NCBI RefSeq assembly: GCF_003952725.1
Contig: NZ_CP032509.1
Coordinates: 2,008,001 to 2,072,000, forward strand
Source of the DNA: Georhizobium profundi
GTDB lineage: Bacteria; Pseudomonadota; Alphaproteobacteria; Rhizobiales; Rhizobiaceae
Direction of reading: 5' to 3'
Length of the DNA stretch: 64,000 nt
Shown: positions 27,433 through 36,684 of the stretch, piece by piece
How the letters are laid out: each line of letters starts with the position of its first letter
Numbering within the stretch: position 1 is the first letter of the stretch
Position numbers and translations under genes: made by a program
Notes under the pieces: generated by a model
Databases searched by the model: none
What the model was told of the DNA's origin: nothing
Seen by the model: only the letters and a program-made list of their open reading frames with translations

Positions 27433-27959
27433 TCACCCGATCGTGATCATGGTTTCAGTGTCGAATTTGTATGGCGGGACCGTCAAGTTCAGAGGAGCAG
27501 GCCCGGCGCGGACCCGTCCCGAAGTGTCGTAATGGGATCCATGGCAGGGACAGAACCAGCCGCCCCAATCGCCGCGTGCGCTTCCGTCCGCTTGCCCGAG
27601 TGGGACGCATCCGAGATGGGTGCAGACCCCGATGACGACCAGCCATTGAGGGTCCAGCGTGCGGGCTTCATCACGTTCTGGATCCTTAAGGTCTTCCATC
27701 GGAACAGAACGCGCCTCCTGAATGGCCTCGGGCGTGCGATAGTCCACGAAGATCGGCCGGCCGCGCCACTGAAAGGTAACGCGCTGACCCGGCTCGATCC
27801 CAGCGAGATCAATGTCAACCGAACTGACGGCAAGCACATCGGCGGAGGGCCGCATCTGGTCGATGAACGGCCAGATCGTCACGGCCGTTCCAACGCCCCC
27901 GTCATGGCGGTGGCGAGGTAAAGAAAGTCCCGCCGCGTCGGTTCGATTGGAAGTGACAT
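27433..27959 (-). pseudogene. petA: Rieske iron-sulfur protein (PetA type), single-base frameshift
   Basis: The ATG at 27959 begins [20 protein letters not shown], a Tat signal, but the frame is lost at five Gs (27896-27900 on the plus strand as C). With one more G it continues as [17 protein letters not shown] and the complete Rieske domain, including CTHLGC and CPCHGSHYD (cluster ligands) and [11 protein letters not shown]. The corrected protein has 175 aa, normal for the cytochrome bc1 subunit. No petB or petC accompanies it, so this is an orphan inside a copper operon. A GTG at 27882 could express only the soluble domain. Confidence 0.85.
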
Positions 27960-27987
27960 GGAAGTTGTCGTCATCTCAAGGCTCCCC

Positions 27988-30444
27988 TTAAAGCTTCACC
28001 GTCCTCAACCGCAGCGCGTTGGCGATGACGGAGACCGAAGACAAGCTCATTGCGGCGGCGGCAATCATTGGCGATAGGAGCACGCCGAAGACCGGGTAGA
28101 GAACGCCGGCCGCAACCGGTACGCCGAGCGCATTATACACGAACGCGAAGAACAGATTCTGCTTGATGTTACGGATCGTGGCGCGGGAGAGGTGTCGCGC
28201 CCGAACAATGCCTGTCAGATCGCCCTTGACCAGCGTGATGCCCGCGCTCTCGACGGCCACGTCGGCGCCCGTTCCCATCGCTATCCCGACATCGGCGGCA
28301 GCGAGCGCCGGCGCATCATTGACCCCGTCGCCGGCCATCGCGACTTGCGCGCCGTTGCGGCGGAGTTCGTCGACGAGATACTTCTTGCCTTCGGGGAGGA
28401 TTCCGGCCCGCACGTCGTCGATGCCGAGTGTCGCCGCGACGGCTGCTGCGGTCCGCTCGTTGTCGCCCGTCGCCATGATGATCCTGAGGCCACTGTCGTG
28501 CAGCGCCCTGATCGCCGCAGCCGTCGTTTCCTTGACCGGATCGGCGACGGCGACGATGCCGGCAAGCCGGCCGTCAGCTGCGACGAACATCGGCGTCTTG
28601 CCCTCCGACGCAAGGCGGTCGGCGTCGGCGGCAAGCGGCGACCGATCGATCGACAGGTCGTCCATCATCGCGGCATTGCCGAGTGCGACCGTCCGGCCCT
28701 CGACTAGGCCCTTCACACCCTTCCCCGTCACCGCCTCGAAGTCGCTTGCGGCCGGGATCAGCACGCCGCGCTCCTTTGCTCCGGCAACGATCGCTTCAGC
28801 GAGCGGATGCTCCGAACCGCGTTCCAGGCCTGCGGCCAGCCGCAGCAGGTCGTCCTCAGAAATGCCTTGCGCGGTCACCAGGTCGGTCAGGTTCGGTCGG
28901 CCCTCGGTTAGGGTTCCGGTCTTGTCGACGATCAGCGTGTCCACCTTGGCGAACCGCTCCAACGCTTCTGCATCCTTGATCAGCACGCCCGCTTGCGCGC
29001 CGCGGCCTGTCGCCGTCATGATTGACATCGGCGTCGCAAGGCCAAGCGCGCAGGGACAGGCGATAATGAGGACCGAGACAGCTGAGACAAACGCGAAGAT
29101 CATGCTCGGCGACGGGCCAGCAACCGCCCAAACGATGAAGGCGATGACTGCGATCACGACGACGGTGGGAACGAAGTAAAACGACACCCGGTCAGCGAGG
29201 CCCTGGATCGGCGCGCGCGAGCGCTGTGCCTTCGCCACCATCTCGACGATGCGCGACAACATGGTTTCGGAACCGACGCGTTCGGCATCCATCACCAACG
29301 TGCCGTTCTTGTTCAGCGTGCCGCCGGTCAGTGGGTCGCCTGCGACCTTCTCGACGGGCACCGGCTCGCCAGAGATCATCGACTCGTCGACTGAGGAGCG
29401 GCCTTCGACCACCTTGCCGTCGACGGGCACGCTGTCGCCCGGCCGGATCCGCAGCCTGTCGCCGCCGACGACGGCGTCGAGCGGCACCTCCTCCTCGTCG
29501 CCGTCGTCCCTGATCCGGAGCGCTGTCTTCGGCGCGAGGTCGAGCAACGCCCTGATCGCCGAGCCGGTGCGCTCACGGGCGCGCAATTCCAGCACCTGCC
29601 CGAGGAAGACCAAGGTGATGATGACCGCGGCTGCCTCGTAGTAGACTGGCACCTGGCCACCGTGCATGCGAAAGGACGCTGGGAAGGCGCCGGGGAAAAA
29701 AGTCGCAACCACGCTATACAGATAGGCGGCGCCGACGCCGAGACCGATCAGCGTCCACATATTCGGGCTGCGGTTGACGAAAGATTGCCGGGCCCGGGCG
29801 AAGAATGGCAGGGCGGCCCACAGCACAACGGGCGTGGCTAGGAAGAACTCGATCCAGATGGCCGTTTGGTGGCCCATCCAGTCGCGAAACGGCAGTCCAA
29901 CCATCGGTCCCATGGTGATCGCAATTAGCGGGACCGAAAGGGCGGCGCTGACCCAGAACCGGCGCGTGAAGTCGACAAGTTCCGGATTGGGACCCTCGTC
30001 GCCGGTCGGCACGCCCATGGGTTCCAACGCCATGCCGCAGATGGGGCAGGAGCCTGGCGCGTCCCGGACGATCTCCGGGTGCATAGGGCAGGTGTACTGC
30101 GTACCTTCCGGCATCGGTGCGGCCTTCCCGCTTTGCAAGTAATGCGCCGGATTGGCTTGGAATTTGTCGTGACAGGTCTTTGAGCAGAAGAAGTGCTGCA
30201 AGCTGTCACGATTGACCACGTACGGCGATGCGGCGCGCTCAATGATCATGCCGCAGACCGGATCCTCGGCCGTGAGATACGCCTGCGGATCGTCGGAGAA
30301 TTTCGTTTGGCAAAGGTCACTGCAGAAACAGTATGTGTGTTCGTCGTACAATACCGATCGCGCATCGGAAAATTTATCTGTACGCATTCCACAGACAGGG
30401 TCTCGGTGAACGAGAGGGACTTGTTCTGAAACCGGCTTTTCCAT
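27988..30444 (-). CDS. P1B-type ATPase with tandem YHS and heavy-metal-binding domains
   Basis: The 818 aa product starts at the ATG with AGGAG 8 bases upstream. Two YHS domains (DPVCGM at about 16 and 62, each with a CxxxC later) are followed by a YTCPMHPEI-type domain with CPICGM (about 117-145). The ATPase core has SGE, CPC (463-465), DKTGT (Asp 507), SEHP and GDGVNDAP. This is a CopB/CopA-like copper exporter, possibly for Cu(I) in a different range or supplying copper to exported enzymes. It leads the operon petA-cueR-DUF411-oxidase-peptide-cytochrome. Confidence 0.92.
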   Translation of the reverse strand: MEKPVSEQVPLVHRDPVCGMRTDKFSDARSVLYDEHTYCFCSDLCQTKFSDDPQAYLTAEDPVCGMIIERAASPYVVNRDSLQHFFCSKTCHDKFQANPAHYLQSGKAAPMPEGTQYTCPMHPEIVRDAPGSCPICGMALEPMGVPTGDEGPNPELVDFTRRFWVSAALSVPLIAITMGPMVGLPFRDWMGHQTAIWIEFFLATPVVLWAALPFFARARQSFVNRSPNMWTLIGLGVGAAYLYSVVATFFPGAFPASFRMHGGQVPVYYEAAAVIITLVFLGQVLELRARERTGSAIRALLDLAPKTALRIRDDGDEEEVPLDAVVGGDRLRIRPGDSVPVDGKVVEGRSSVDESMISGEPVPVEKVAGDPLTGGTLNKNGTLVMDAERVGSETMLSRIVEMVAKAQRSRAPIQGLADRVSFYFVPTVVVIAVIAFIVWAVAGPSPSMIFAFVSAVSVLIIACPCALGLATPMSIMTATGRGAQAGVLIKDAEALERFAKVDTLIVDKTGTLTEGRPNLTDLVTAQGISEDDLLRLAAGLERGSEHPLAEAIVAGAKERGVLIPAASDFEAVTGKGVKGLVEGRTVALGNAAMMDDLSIDRSPLAADADRLASEGKTPMFVAADGRLAGIVAVADPVKETTAAAIRALHDSGLRIIMATGDNERTAAAVAATLGIDDVRAGILPEGKKYLVDELRRNGAQVAMAGDGVNDAPALAAADVGIAMGTGADVAVESAGITLVKGDLTGIVRARHLSRATIRNIKQNLFFAFVYNALGVPVAAGVLYPVFGVLLSPMIAAAAMSLSSVSVIANALRLRTVKL

Positions 30445-30471
30445 CGGCGTTCTCCTATCGGCCAACCCGTT

Positions 30472-30499
30472 CTGCAGGTTCCACCTGCAGGAATGTCAA
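30472..30499 (-). promoter_or_regulatory. palindromic operator and -35 box before the YHS ATPase
   Basis: CTGCAGGT-GGA-ACCTGCAG is a perfect 19-base palindrome at 30472-30490. On the minus strand it follows directly after CTTGACATTC, which holds a consensus -35 TTGACA. Dyad symmetry placed between -35 and the start fits a MerR-family site, but the sequence differs from the CueR boxes at copA/copZ, so another regulator may act here. Confidence 0.6.
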
Positions 30500-30512
30500 G
30501 CCCCGAATTCGC

Positions 30513-31583
30513 TTACTCTGCAGCTCCTTCGGCCACTATCCGCTTTGATCTCATAATGCTGCTCTTGAAACGCATCGCCGGCCTCTCAACCAGGGTCCAT
30601 GACAGTACGCCCGCAAGCGTCACGAGCGACAGAGAGGTTAAGACGAGCCAGGCCACCGCCATGTCTGGCCAGATAGCTGCCACAACCTGCTGAACCGCCC
30701 AACCGTAAATGTACACGCCATATGAAATGTCTGTCCTCTGGCTCCAGTGGGTGATCTGGCCGTATGTATAGAAGCCGACCCCGACCACCACCGACACGGA
30801 AATCGCTGTGGCAGCGATTATACCTCCTGGTTGGTCATTGATGAGTGCGCCGAACGCAATTGCGATGGGAAGAAACACCGGCGACCGCCAAATTTGGTCT
30901 CGAAGCCGATAGAGCAAAACACCTGAAAGAAAACAGGCAGCGAACCGAACAATATGTGGGGCGCTTGAATGGACGTAGTCGAAGAGACCAGCTTCGCCGA
31001 CAAGCGATAGAACGCCCAACCCAATCAGAAGCGAACCAATCTGATGGACCCTGTTCAGGCTGCCCCAGACCGAAAGCACGGCAAAGGTCAGGTATGCAAG
31101 CAGTTCGTATTCGATGGTCCAAAATGGGACGTTGACAGTCCCCGCCATTGCAGCGCTCGAAAATACGCCAAGCGGCGGAGTCGCGTTATCAAAAAACAGG
31201 GGCACCGTGATTGGATAGAGGAGTGTGGCCGGATCTGAAAAATAATCAGTGACACCTGCGCTAGTGAAAAAAGGACCGATCAAAACGCTGAAGACGAATC
31301 CAAACCCGATAAGGGCAGGAAATATCCGCAAACCCCGCTTCATCAAAAATCTTAGGCCATTTGAATCAAGCTCCCAGCTTCGTGCGAGTGTCAGGCCTGA
31401 AATAACGAAGAAGACACCTACCGCCTGCTGTCCCAGATTAAATGCCAGCCATGTGTCCAACGGTTCAAGTGCATCATCGCCGGCCAGAATTGGGTAGCTG
31501 TGGGAGACGATGACGGCAAATGCAGCGATAAGCCTGACGAGATTGAGCGAGTTGCGTCCGGGTTGCAGATGGTCCTGGATCAT
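30513..31583 (-). CDS. acyltransferase 3 family membrane protein
   Basis: The 356 aa product has about ten membrane segments and the acyltransferase-3 start: RNSLNLVRLIAAFAVIVSHS (His in the second helix), GVFFVISG and RLRDQ-type loops. Such proteins O-acetylate or O-acylate surface polysaccharides or peptidoglycan. It is on the same strand as the copper genes but has no evident metal link. Substrate unknown. Confidence 0.85.
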   Translation of the reverse strand: MIQDHLQPGRNSLNLVRLIAAFAVIVSHSYPILAGDDALEPLDTWLAFNLGQQAVGVFFVISGLTLARSWELDSNGLRFLMKRGLRIFPALIGFGFVFSVLIGPFFTSAGVTDYFSDPATLLYPITVPLFFDNATPPLGVFSSAAMAGTVNVPFWTIEYELLAYLTFAVLSVWGSLNRVHQIGSLLIGLGVLSLVGEAGLFDYVHSSAPHIVRFAACFLSGVLLYRLRDQIWRSPVFLPIAIAFGALINDQPGGIIAATAISVSVVVGVGFYTYGQITHWSQRTDISYGVYIYGWAVQQVVAAIWPDMAVAWLVLTSLSLVTLAGVLSWTLVERPAMRFKSSIMRSKRIVAEGAAE

Positions 31584-31638
31584 TGTGCTTCGCCTTCGGA
31601 TGGCGTCCGGCGCATCGACGCCGGACGCCGCTTCAGGT

Positions 31639-31926
31639 TTATTTCAGCTGGTTCGAATAGCCGATTGGTCCACGATTTCCGTTGAGCGTGGCGTCGTGGC
31701 TGCTTTCTGGTTGCTCCACGATCCCGGGCGTGCCGTGCACATCAACCTGATTACGAGGGGATCGGAACCCGTTGTAAAAATAAGTATTGAGCTCCCTGTT
31801 GCTGTCCGTGATGGAAATAGTCGTCATTCCAGACTGAAGTTCAGGGGCACTGACCGCTGCGCGTTCGTTAGCGATGGCTCCGGTGGCCATAACGGCCGCG
31901 AAGACTAATGATATAATTACACGCAT
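31639..31926 (-). CDS. small exported protein, unknown
   Basis: The 95 aa product has a signal peptide (VIISLVFAAVMATGAIANE) and a hydrophilic body with NTYFYNGFRSPRNQVDVHG; no cysteines and no known motif. It lies 30 bases after the CusF-like gene and is likely the last gene of that operon. Periplasmic location is predicted; function unknown. Confidence 0.6.
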   Translation of the reverse strand: MRVIISLVFAAVMATGAIANERAAVSAPELQSGMTTISITDSNRELNTYFYNGFRSPRNQVDVHGTPGIVEQPESSHDATLNGNRGPIGYSNQLK

Positions 31927-31956
31927 TTTATTTGTCCTATTTGGATTCTTTTGTTT

Positions 31957-32241
31957 TTACTGAATATCGACGATCGTAAGCTTGCCGCGCACACGATCGG
32001 CTACAAAAAGGATCTCGGAACCTTCGCTCATTTGCTCCAGCATTGCCGGATCAGCGACGTTGAAGACCATGGTCATCGCCGGCATGTCGAGGTTCGCCAA
32101 CTCTTCGTGGATAACAGTCACCTTTTCCTGGTCAGCTTTGATTTCCTTCACGGTGCCACGCGTGAATTCCTGTGCGTGTGCGGTGAAGCTTACGGCGGAG
32201 AAGATTGTCGCCGCAGTCAAAAGTGCCTTGATATTGGTCAT
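31957..32241 (-). CDS. CusF-like periplasmic copper chaperone
   Basis: The 94 aa product has a signal peptide (ALLTAATIFSAVSFTAHAQ) and the CusF/CusF_Ec fold signature: GTVKEIKADQEKVTVIHEEL, then LDMPAMTMVFNVAD and a closing VRGKLTIVDI. In CusF, Cu(I) is held by a His, two Met and a Trp; here His (VIHEEL) and the MPAMTM methionines are visible. It would hand Cu(I) to CusB/CusA. Confidence 0.88.
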   Translation of the reverse strand: MTNIKALLTAATIFSAVSFTAHAQEFTRGTVKEIKADQEKVTVIHEELANLDMPAMTMVFNVADPAMLEQMSEGSEILFVADRVRGKLTIVDIQ

Positions 32242-32259
32242 GTTCTTTTTCCTTTTGGA

Positions 32260-32754
32260 TCAATTGGCGGCATTGCCGTCGATGACTTCGACAGCGGCAT
32301 GCATGCCGGATTCGTAGTGTCCAGGGATCAAACAAGCGAACTCGAACGTCCCTTCGTTTGTGAAGGTCCAGACGATTTCGCCGTTTGCGCCAGGAGCAAG
32401 GCGGGCTGAGTTGGGATCATCGTGCTCCATCTCTGGGAAACGCTGCATAACTTCCTTGTGCTCCTGGTTTTTCGCCGGATCGTCGAGGACGAATTCGTGA
32501 TCGAGAGCTCCGTCGTTAGCCAGAGCGAAGCGGATGGTTTCGCCGCGACTGACTTCAAGGGAAGCTGGCTCGAATAGCATTTGGCCATCATCTGTTTCAT
32601 GCATGCGGATCTCGACTGTGCGATCCACTTGAGCGGCGTTTCCCGGCTTGCCGACCGCCATTTCGTCATGGTCTCCGGAATGACCGGGGCCGGCATTGGC
32701 GGCGGTGGCTGCGAGCAGAACGAGGCCTGCGGCTGCGACTGTTTTGATGTTCAA
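32260..32754 (-). CDS. cupredoxin-domain copper protein
   Basis: The 164 aa product is read from a TTG with AAGGAG 7 bases upstream, giving LNIKTVAAAGLVLLAATAA as signal peptide (start decided by that ribosome binding site). The cupredoxin domain has DHEFVLDD (His ligand) and CLIPGHYESGM (Cys, His, Met ligands), a plastocyanin-like type 1 site. Such proteins carry electrons or copper in the periplasm. It follows the second multicopper oxidase by 48 bases. Confidence 0.82.
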   Translation of the reverse strand: MNIKTVAAAGLVLLAATAANAGPGHSGDHDEMAVGKPGNAAQVDRTVEIRMHETDDGQMLFEPASLEVSRGETIRFALANDGALDHEFVLDDPAKNQEHKEVMQRFPEMEHDDPNSARLAPGANGEIVWTFTNEGTFEFACLIPGHYESGMHAAVEVIDGNAAN

Positions 32755-32802
32755 GTTTAAGCTCCTTGCTTGGTTGAGTAGGTGTTGCCTCAAACGTCCC
32801 TG

Positions 32803-34170
32803 TCAGCCATGGTCCCCATGGCCGCTTGTTTTCGCAGGCATTGTCGGAACCTGCGTGTTTGCGTCCGTGGCCTTGGCTGTGTCGGGCAGCGCGCCCGTCC
32901 ACTCATAGGCGACGGTTCCTTCCGGATGCGCGTAGTCGCCCGGATCGGAGTAATCGTCGGCCGCGATACCCTCGCGAACTTTCACGACCGAAAACATCCC
33001 GCCCATCTCGATCGGGCCGAACTGGCCCCATCCGGTCATCATCGGGATCGTATTGTCGGGAAGCGGCATGGACATTGTTCCCATGTCGGCCATACCGGCC
33101 GTCCCCATGGGCATGTATTCCGGCTGCAGCTGCCGGATTTTCGGGGTAACCCTCGACTTATCCACGCCGATAAAGGTCGGGATGTCATGACCCATAGCGT
33201 TCATTGTGTGGTGCGACTTATGGCAGTGGATCGCCCAGTCGCCTTCATACACGGCGTCGAACTCGTAGGCCCGCATCGCGCCCACGGGGATATCAATCGA
33301 AACCTCAGGCCACCGCGCTTCGGGTCTGGTCCAACCGCCGTCGGTGCACGTCACCTCGAAATCATAACCGTGCATGTGGATCGGATGGTTGGTCATCGTC
33401 AGATTGCCGACGCGCACCCGGACCCGGTCATTCTTTGAAACGACTAACGGGTCAATGTCAGGAAAAACGCGGCTGTTCCAACACCAGAGATTGAAGTCGG
33501 TCATCTCCATGACGCGCGGGACATAAGTTCCGGGATCGATATCGAATGCGTTGAGGAGGAAAACGAAATCCCGATCGACCCGCATGAACTCTGGGTCCTT
33601 TGGGTGAACGACGAAAAAACCCATCATGCCCATGGCCATCTGGACCATCTCGTCCCCGTGCGGGTGGTACATAAAGGTACCACTCTTCACGAGATCGAAC
33701 TCGTAGACGAACGTTTTGCCAGCCGGGATACCGGGCTGGGTCAGCCCGGTCACACCGTCCATTCCGTTTGGCAAAATCATGCCATGCCAATGGATCGTGG
33801 TGTGTTCGGGCAGTTTGTTGGTCACGAAAATGCGGACGCGGTCGCCCTCGACGGCCTCGATTGTTGGACCAGGAGATTGACCATTGTAGCCCCAAAGATA
33901 GGCGGTCATCCCTTCGCCCATCTCGCGTTCCACCGGTTCGGCGACCAGGTGGAACTCCTTAACGCCGTTGTTCACCCTATGCGGCAGGGTCCAGCCATTG
34001 ATTGTCACAACCGGCTGGTAGTCTGGCCCGCTCGTTGGGCGCACCGGCGCTTGCGTCGTCGCAGACTCCATGACGGGAGCCTCAGGCAGGGACATGGCCG
34101 ATGTTTTCGACCATGCAGCTGATGAAACGAGAGCCGCACTGGCTCCAAGCATCTGTCTTCTATTAAACAT
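32803..34170 (-). CDS. multicopper oxidase (copper-resistance type), Tat-like signal
   Basis: The 455 aa product starts MFNRRQMLGASAALVSSAAW, a twin-arginine-type signal. Ligand motifs are IHWHGMI, MYHPHGDEM, HPIHMHGYDF and HCHKSHHTMNAMGH. The last differs from the usual HCHxxxHxxxGM/L spacing but keeps His-Cys-His. A Met-rich C-terminal region (MPMGTAGMADMGTMSMPLPD) and a His-rich tail suggest Cu(I) capture. It follows the TolC-like gene by 12 bases in the same operon. Confidence 0.88.
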   Translation of the reverse strand: MFNRRQMLGASAALVSSAAWSKTSAMSLPEAPVMESATTQAPVRPTSGPDYQPVVTINGWTLPHRVNNGVKEFHLVAEPVEREMGEGMTAYLWGYNGQSPGPTIEAVEGDRVRIFVTNKLPEHTTIHWHGMILPNGMDGVTGLTQPGIPAGKTFVYEFDLVKSGTFMYHPHGDEMVQMAMGMMGFFVVHPKDPEFMRVDRDFVFLLNAFDIDPGTYVPRVMEMTDFNLWCWNSRVFPDIDPLVVSKNDRVRVRVGNLTMTNHPIHMHGYDFEVTCTDGGWTRPEARWPEVSIDIPVGAMRAYEFDAVYEGDWAIHCHKSHHTMNAMGHDIPTFIGVDKSRVTPKIRQLQPEYMPMGTAGMADMGTMSMPLPDNTIPMMTGWGQFGPIEMGGMFSVVKVREGIAADDYSDPGDYAHPEGTVAYEWTGALPDTAKATDANTQVPTMPAKTSGHGDHG

Positions 34171-34182
34171 TGGAGATCTCCA

Positions 34183-35655
34183 TTAGTGTCCGCCGCCGCC
34201 CTCGGCCTCGGCGGCTTCACCGCCGCCAGCGCCGGCAGCCATCGCTGATCCACCGCCGTAGACGGTCGGAGCGAGATTAGCTTCCGCCAGCCAAAAAGCT
34301 CTTTTGGCATCGAGGGAAAGCATGATTGAGTTGATCTTGGCGCGCGTGTCCGCCAGCAATTCGAAAGTGCTCGTAATCATGCCGTTGTAGGTAAGAAGCG
34401 ATTCCTCTTCGATTGTCGTACGCAACGGAAGAACGTTATTTCTGTAATGCCTAGCGATATCGTAGGATGATCGGTAGGCATCGTACGCCGCCCTTGCTTC
34501 GGAACGAACGTTCACCGCTTTTTCCGCTAGAAGGTTTGCCGCACGCATGTAATTGAGCTCGGCCTGACGTTTTCGCGCTTTGCCCGTGTCGAAGATCGGA
34601 ATAACGAATTCGATTTCGGCTTGGCCGGACGTTGAGACCTCCTCTTCGCCATCCTCGATCTCGCGCTCCGTCTCGAACCCGGCCACGAGACCGAGATCCG
34701 TGACGTAGCGCGTCGCTTCCGTCAGACCGTATTGCTTTGCCATAGCCTCGAGTTCGATAGAGGCAACCTGCAAATCAGCGCGATGCCTCAGGGCATCAGC
34801 CTCGATTGTACTTTTCTCGGGCAGGGATCCAGGAAGATCTGGTAGGCGGTTTGGGACTTCGTATTCTAGATCATCACCCCAAAGACCCATCAGCCTGGAG
34901 AGACGTTCCTTGGCCTGCCTTGCCTCCATTCGTGCCTGCGCCGTTTGACCCGCGAGCTCGGCGTAAAAAACGTGCTCGCGTGCCTGTCCCGACTTTGACA
35001 AGGCGCCGCTGTCGCCAAGTCGGGCGGCGAGTTCTGACGCCGCGTCGGCCGCCGCTTTGGATTGATTGAGATAGCCAACCCGTTCCCAAGCGGCAGCAGC
35101 CTCGATCCACGCTCGCCTGGTCTCAGCCGCAAGGCTGAGTGTCGCGAGGGCGGCATTGAGCTGGGCTTCACGAAACTCCGTCTCGGCGAGATCAATGCGC
35201 CGTCCCCGCGTTATCAATGCGAAGATATTATTGACGATCATGCCTTCTACGGCGCGAAACGCTTCGAGTTCGGGGGTCCCTATTCCGAGGACGCCAATCG
35301 AGGCGACGGGATTCTCGAACATGGACTCTTGCCAGACCTCCGTCGCGGAGAGGCCGAGATCGGCATATGCGGCCTGTAGCCCCTTGTTGTTGAGAAGCGC
35401 GACCTGTACTGCCGTATCGGCGTTGATCGTCTTGTTATGGACCATGTCGCGCACTTGTCTTGCGACAGTTTCAGCTGTCTGTCTGTCTTGAATCCAAACA
35501 GATTGCTTTCCACTCGCGGCCTGTGTCGTGGCCTGCACGGACGAAAAGCCAGCAAAAGCGTTGCTATATACGCCTTCTTTTGCAGTTGCCGCACACCCCC
35601 CGAGAAAAACCGGCAAAATCAGAATTGCGACTTTATTGGTAACAGTCCGCGTCAT
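34183..35655 (-). CDS. TolC-family outer-membrane efflux lipoprotein (CusC-like)
   Basis: The 490 aa product has a lipobox (VFLGGCAAT) and two long heptad-rich helical halves typical of TolC/CusC (KTINADTAVQVALLNNKGLQ; LTYNGMITSTFELLADTRAK). A Gly/Glu/His-rich tail ends GGGGH. It would form the outer-membrane duct for CusBA, encoded on the same strand upstream. Its ATG overlaps the small lipoprotein stop. Confidence 0.88.
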   Translation of the reverse strand: MTRTVTNKVAILILPVFLGGCAATAKEGVYSNAFAGFSSVQATTQAASGKQSVWIQDRQTAETVARQVRDMVHNKTINADTAVQVALLNNKGLQAAYADLGLSATEVWQESMFENPVASIGVLGIGTPELEAFRAVEGMIVNNIFALITRGRRIDLAETEFREAQLNAALATLSLAAETRRAWIEAAAAWERVGYLNQSKAAADAASELAARLGDSGALSKSGQAREHVFYAELAGQTAQARMEARQAKERLSRLMGLWGDDLEYEVPNRLPDLPGSLPEKSTIEADALRHRADLQVASIELEAMAKQYGLTEATRYVTDLGLVAGFETEREIEDGEEEVSTSGQAEIEFVIPIFDTGKARKRQAELNYMRAANLLAEKAVNVRSEARAAYDAYRSSYDIARHYRNNVLPLRTTIEEESLLTYNGMITSTFELLADTRAKINSIMLSLDAKRAFWLAEANLAPTVYGGGSAMAAGAGGGEAAEAEGGGGH

Positions 35656-35873
35656 GAGTTACCTCCAGGCGCTTGGGCATCATTGGAGTTGCGCCAAGGT
35701 CTGGGATCAGTCGCGACCCGATGTGTGTAGTCGCCAATGGCATTGTGATGATGCAGTGGCTGGACGGCGTACGCCGACGCTGGCGAGAGAGCCGCCGTGA
35801 CCTCAGGCGGCGTCGTGGCAGCGCATCCGCTCACGACGAGCGGAAGCGCAGCCAGCGCTATGGTCAGTTTCAT
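35652..35873 (-). CDS. small lipoprotein, His-containing
   Basis: The 73 aa product has a lipoprotein signal (LAALPLVVSGCAAT) and a short body with VQPLHHHNAIGDYTHR. It overlaps the TolC-like gene by ATGA, so the two are translated together. A role in the efflux complex or copper binding (three adjacent His) is inferred. Confidence 0.7.
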   Translation of the reverse strand: MKLTIALAALPLVVSGCAATTPPEVTAALSPASAYAVQPLHHHNAIGDYTHRVATDPRPWRNSNDAQAPGGNS

Positions 35874-35955
35874 GAAGATTACCCCGATACAGAATTCGAT
35901 TGCTCCTCAACAGCACAGGTTGGGGAGATAAAGCCTACGACAGGCTGAATTCAGA

Positions 35956-36375
35956 TCAGGAGTTCGGGGGGCGGTGTGGATTGACCCATTCACCGGCAGC
36001 TATGCCAGAATTCATGACGGCATGCCGCACCGACAGAGGTTTCGCCATCACCAGATCTATCGATACCGTGATAAATCCAGACGACGTGCAAAAGAGATCG
36101 CAACACTCTGCAGCGGCCGAAGTGCCGTCGACTGTGTTTTGCTCAGAAGCAGACACGCGGGATTGATCGTGCATATCGGGTAACGGCTCACTTGCGTGAT
36201 GATCACCGTGTGCACCATCGTTCTGGAGCTGAGCATGATGACCCACGCCATCACTCTGGGCCATCAGGGCGGCGCTAGCCGTCTGAACAAATGGGCTCGC
36301 GATAATAATCAGCGCAACCAGCAGTTTCACTGCCAGTCCTAACGCGCTGATTTTTGCAAACCTCGAATCACCCAT
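35956..36375 (-). CDS. His-rich membrane/periplasmic protein (CopL/DUF2946-like layout)
   Basis: The 139 aa product, read from the ATG at 36375, has a membrane segment (LAVKLLVALIIIASPFVQTA), a His-rich linker (HHAQLQNDGAHGDHH) and the cluster CCDLFC. It shares layout with 22384-22725 and 42269-42598. Copper binding is inferred from composition and location. A longer frame to 36546 exists but its front part is not protein-like. Confidence 0.6.
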   Translation of the reverse strand: MGDSRFAKISALGLAVKLLVALIIIASPFVQTASAALMAQSDGVGHHAQLQNDGAHGDHHASEPLPDMHDQSRVSASEQNTVDGTSAAAECCDLFCTSSGFITVSIDLVMAKPLSVRHAVMNSGIAAGEWVNPHRPPNS

Positions 36376-36684
36376 GATCAGACTTATGCCGCCCGATTTG
36401 GAACGGGTCAAGCGATAGTTGGATGCTGCAATTGGGATGATTCCAGTGATGGGAGTGTTTATCCAAATCGATTTTCGCGTAAACAGTATCGCGAAATAGA
36501 TAAACCATTTTCTCTGACCAAATGTGATGGATCTGCCGAACATCATTTATCAATTGTATCGTACCGATCCTTCGCTGCACTGCCTGTTTCAGCAACGATC
36601 AGTTTTCGTATCGATCCACATTGAGTGATACCATAAATTGTATTGAGTCTTTGTCGAGTTCGGTTATTTGAATAAATCTATACC
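36376..36684. other. AT-rich intergenic stretch before the His-rich gene
   Basis: This 309-base stretch is distinctly AT-richer than its neighbours and likely holds the promoter of the minus-strand operon that runs to 31639. I could not identify a specific operator in it. Confidence 0.45.

Noticed and set aside
28163..29179. A 338-codon plus-strand frame opposite the YHS ATPase
   Set aside because: Ser/Ala/Pro-rich antisense shadow of a conserved ATPase core.
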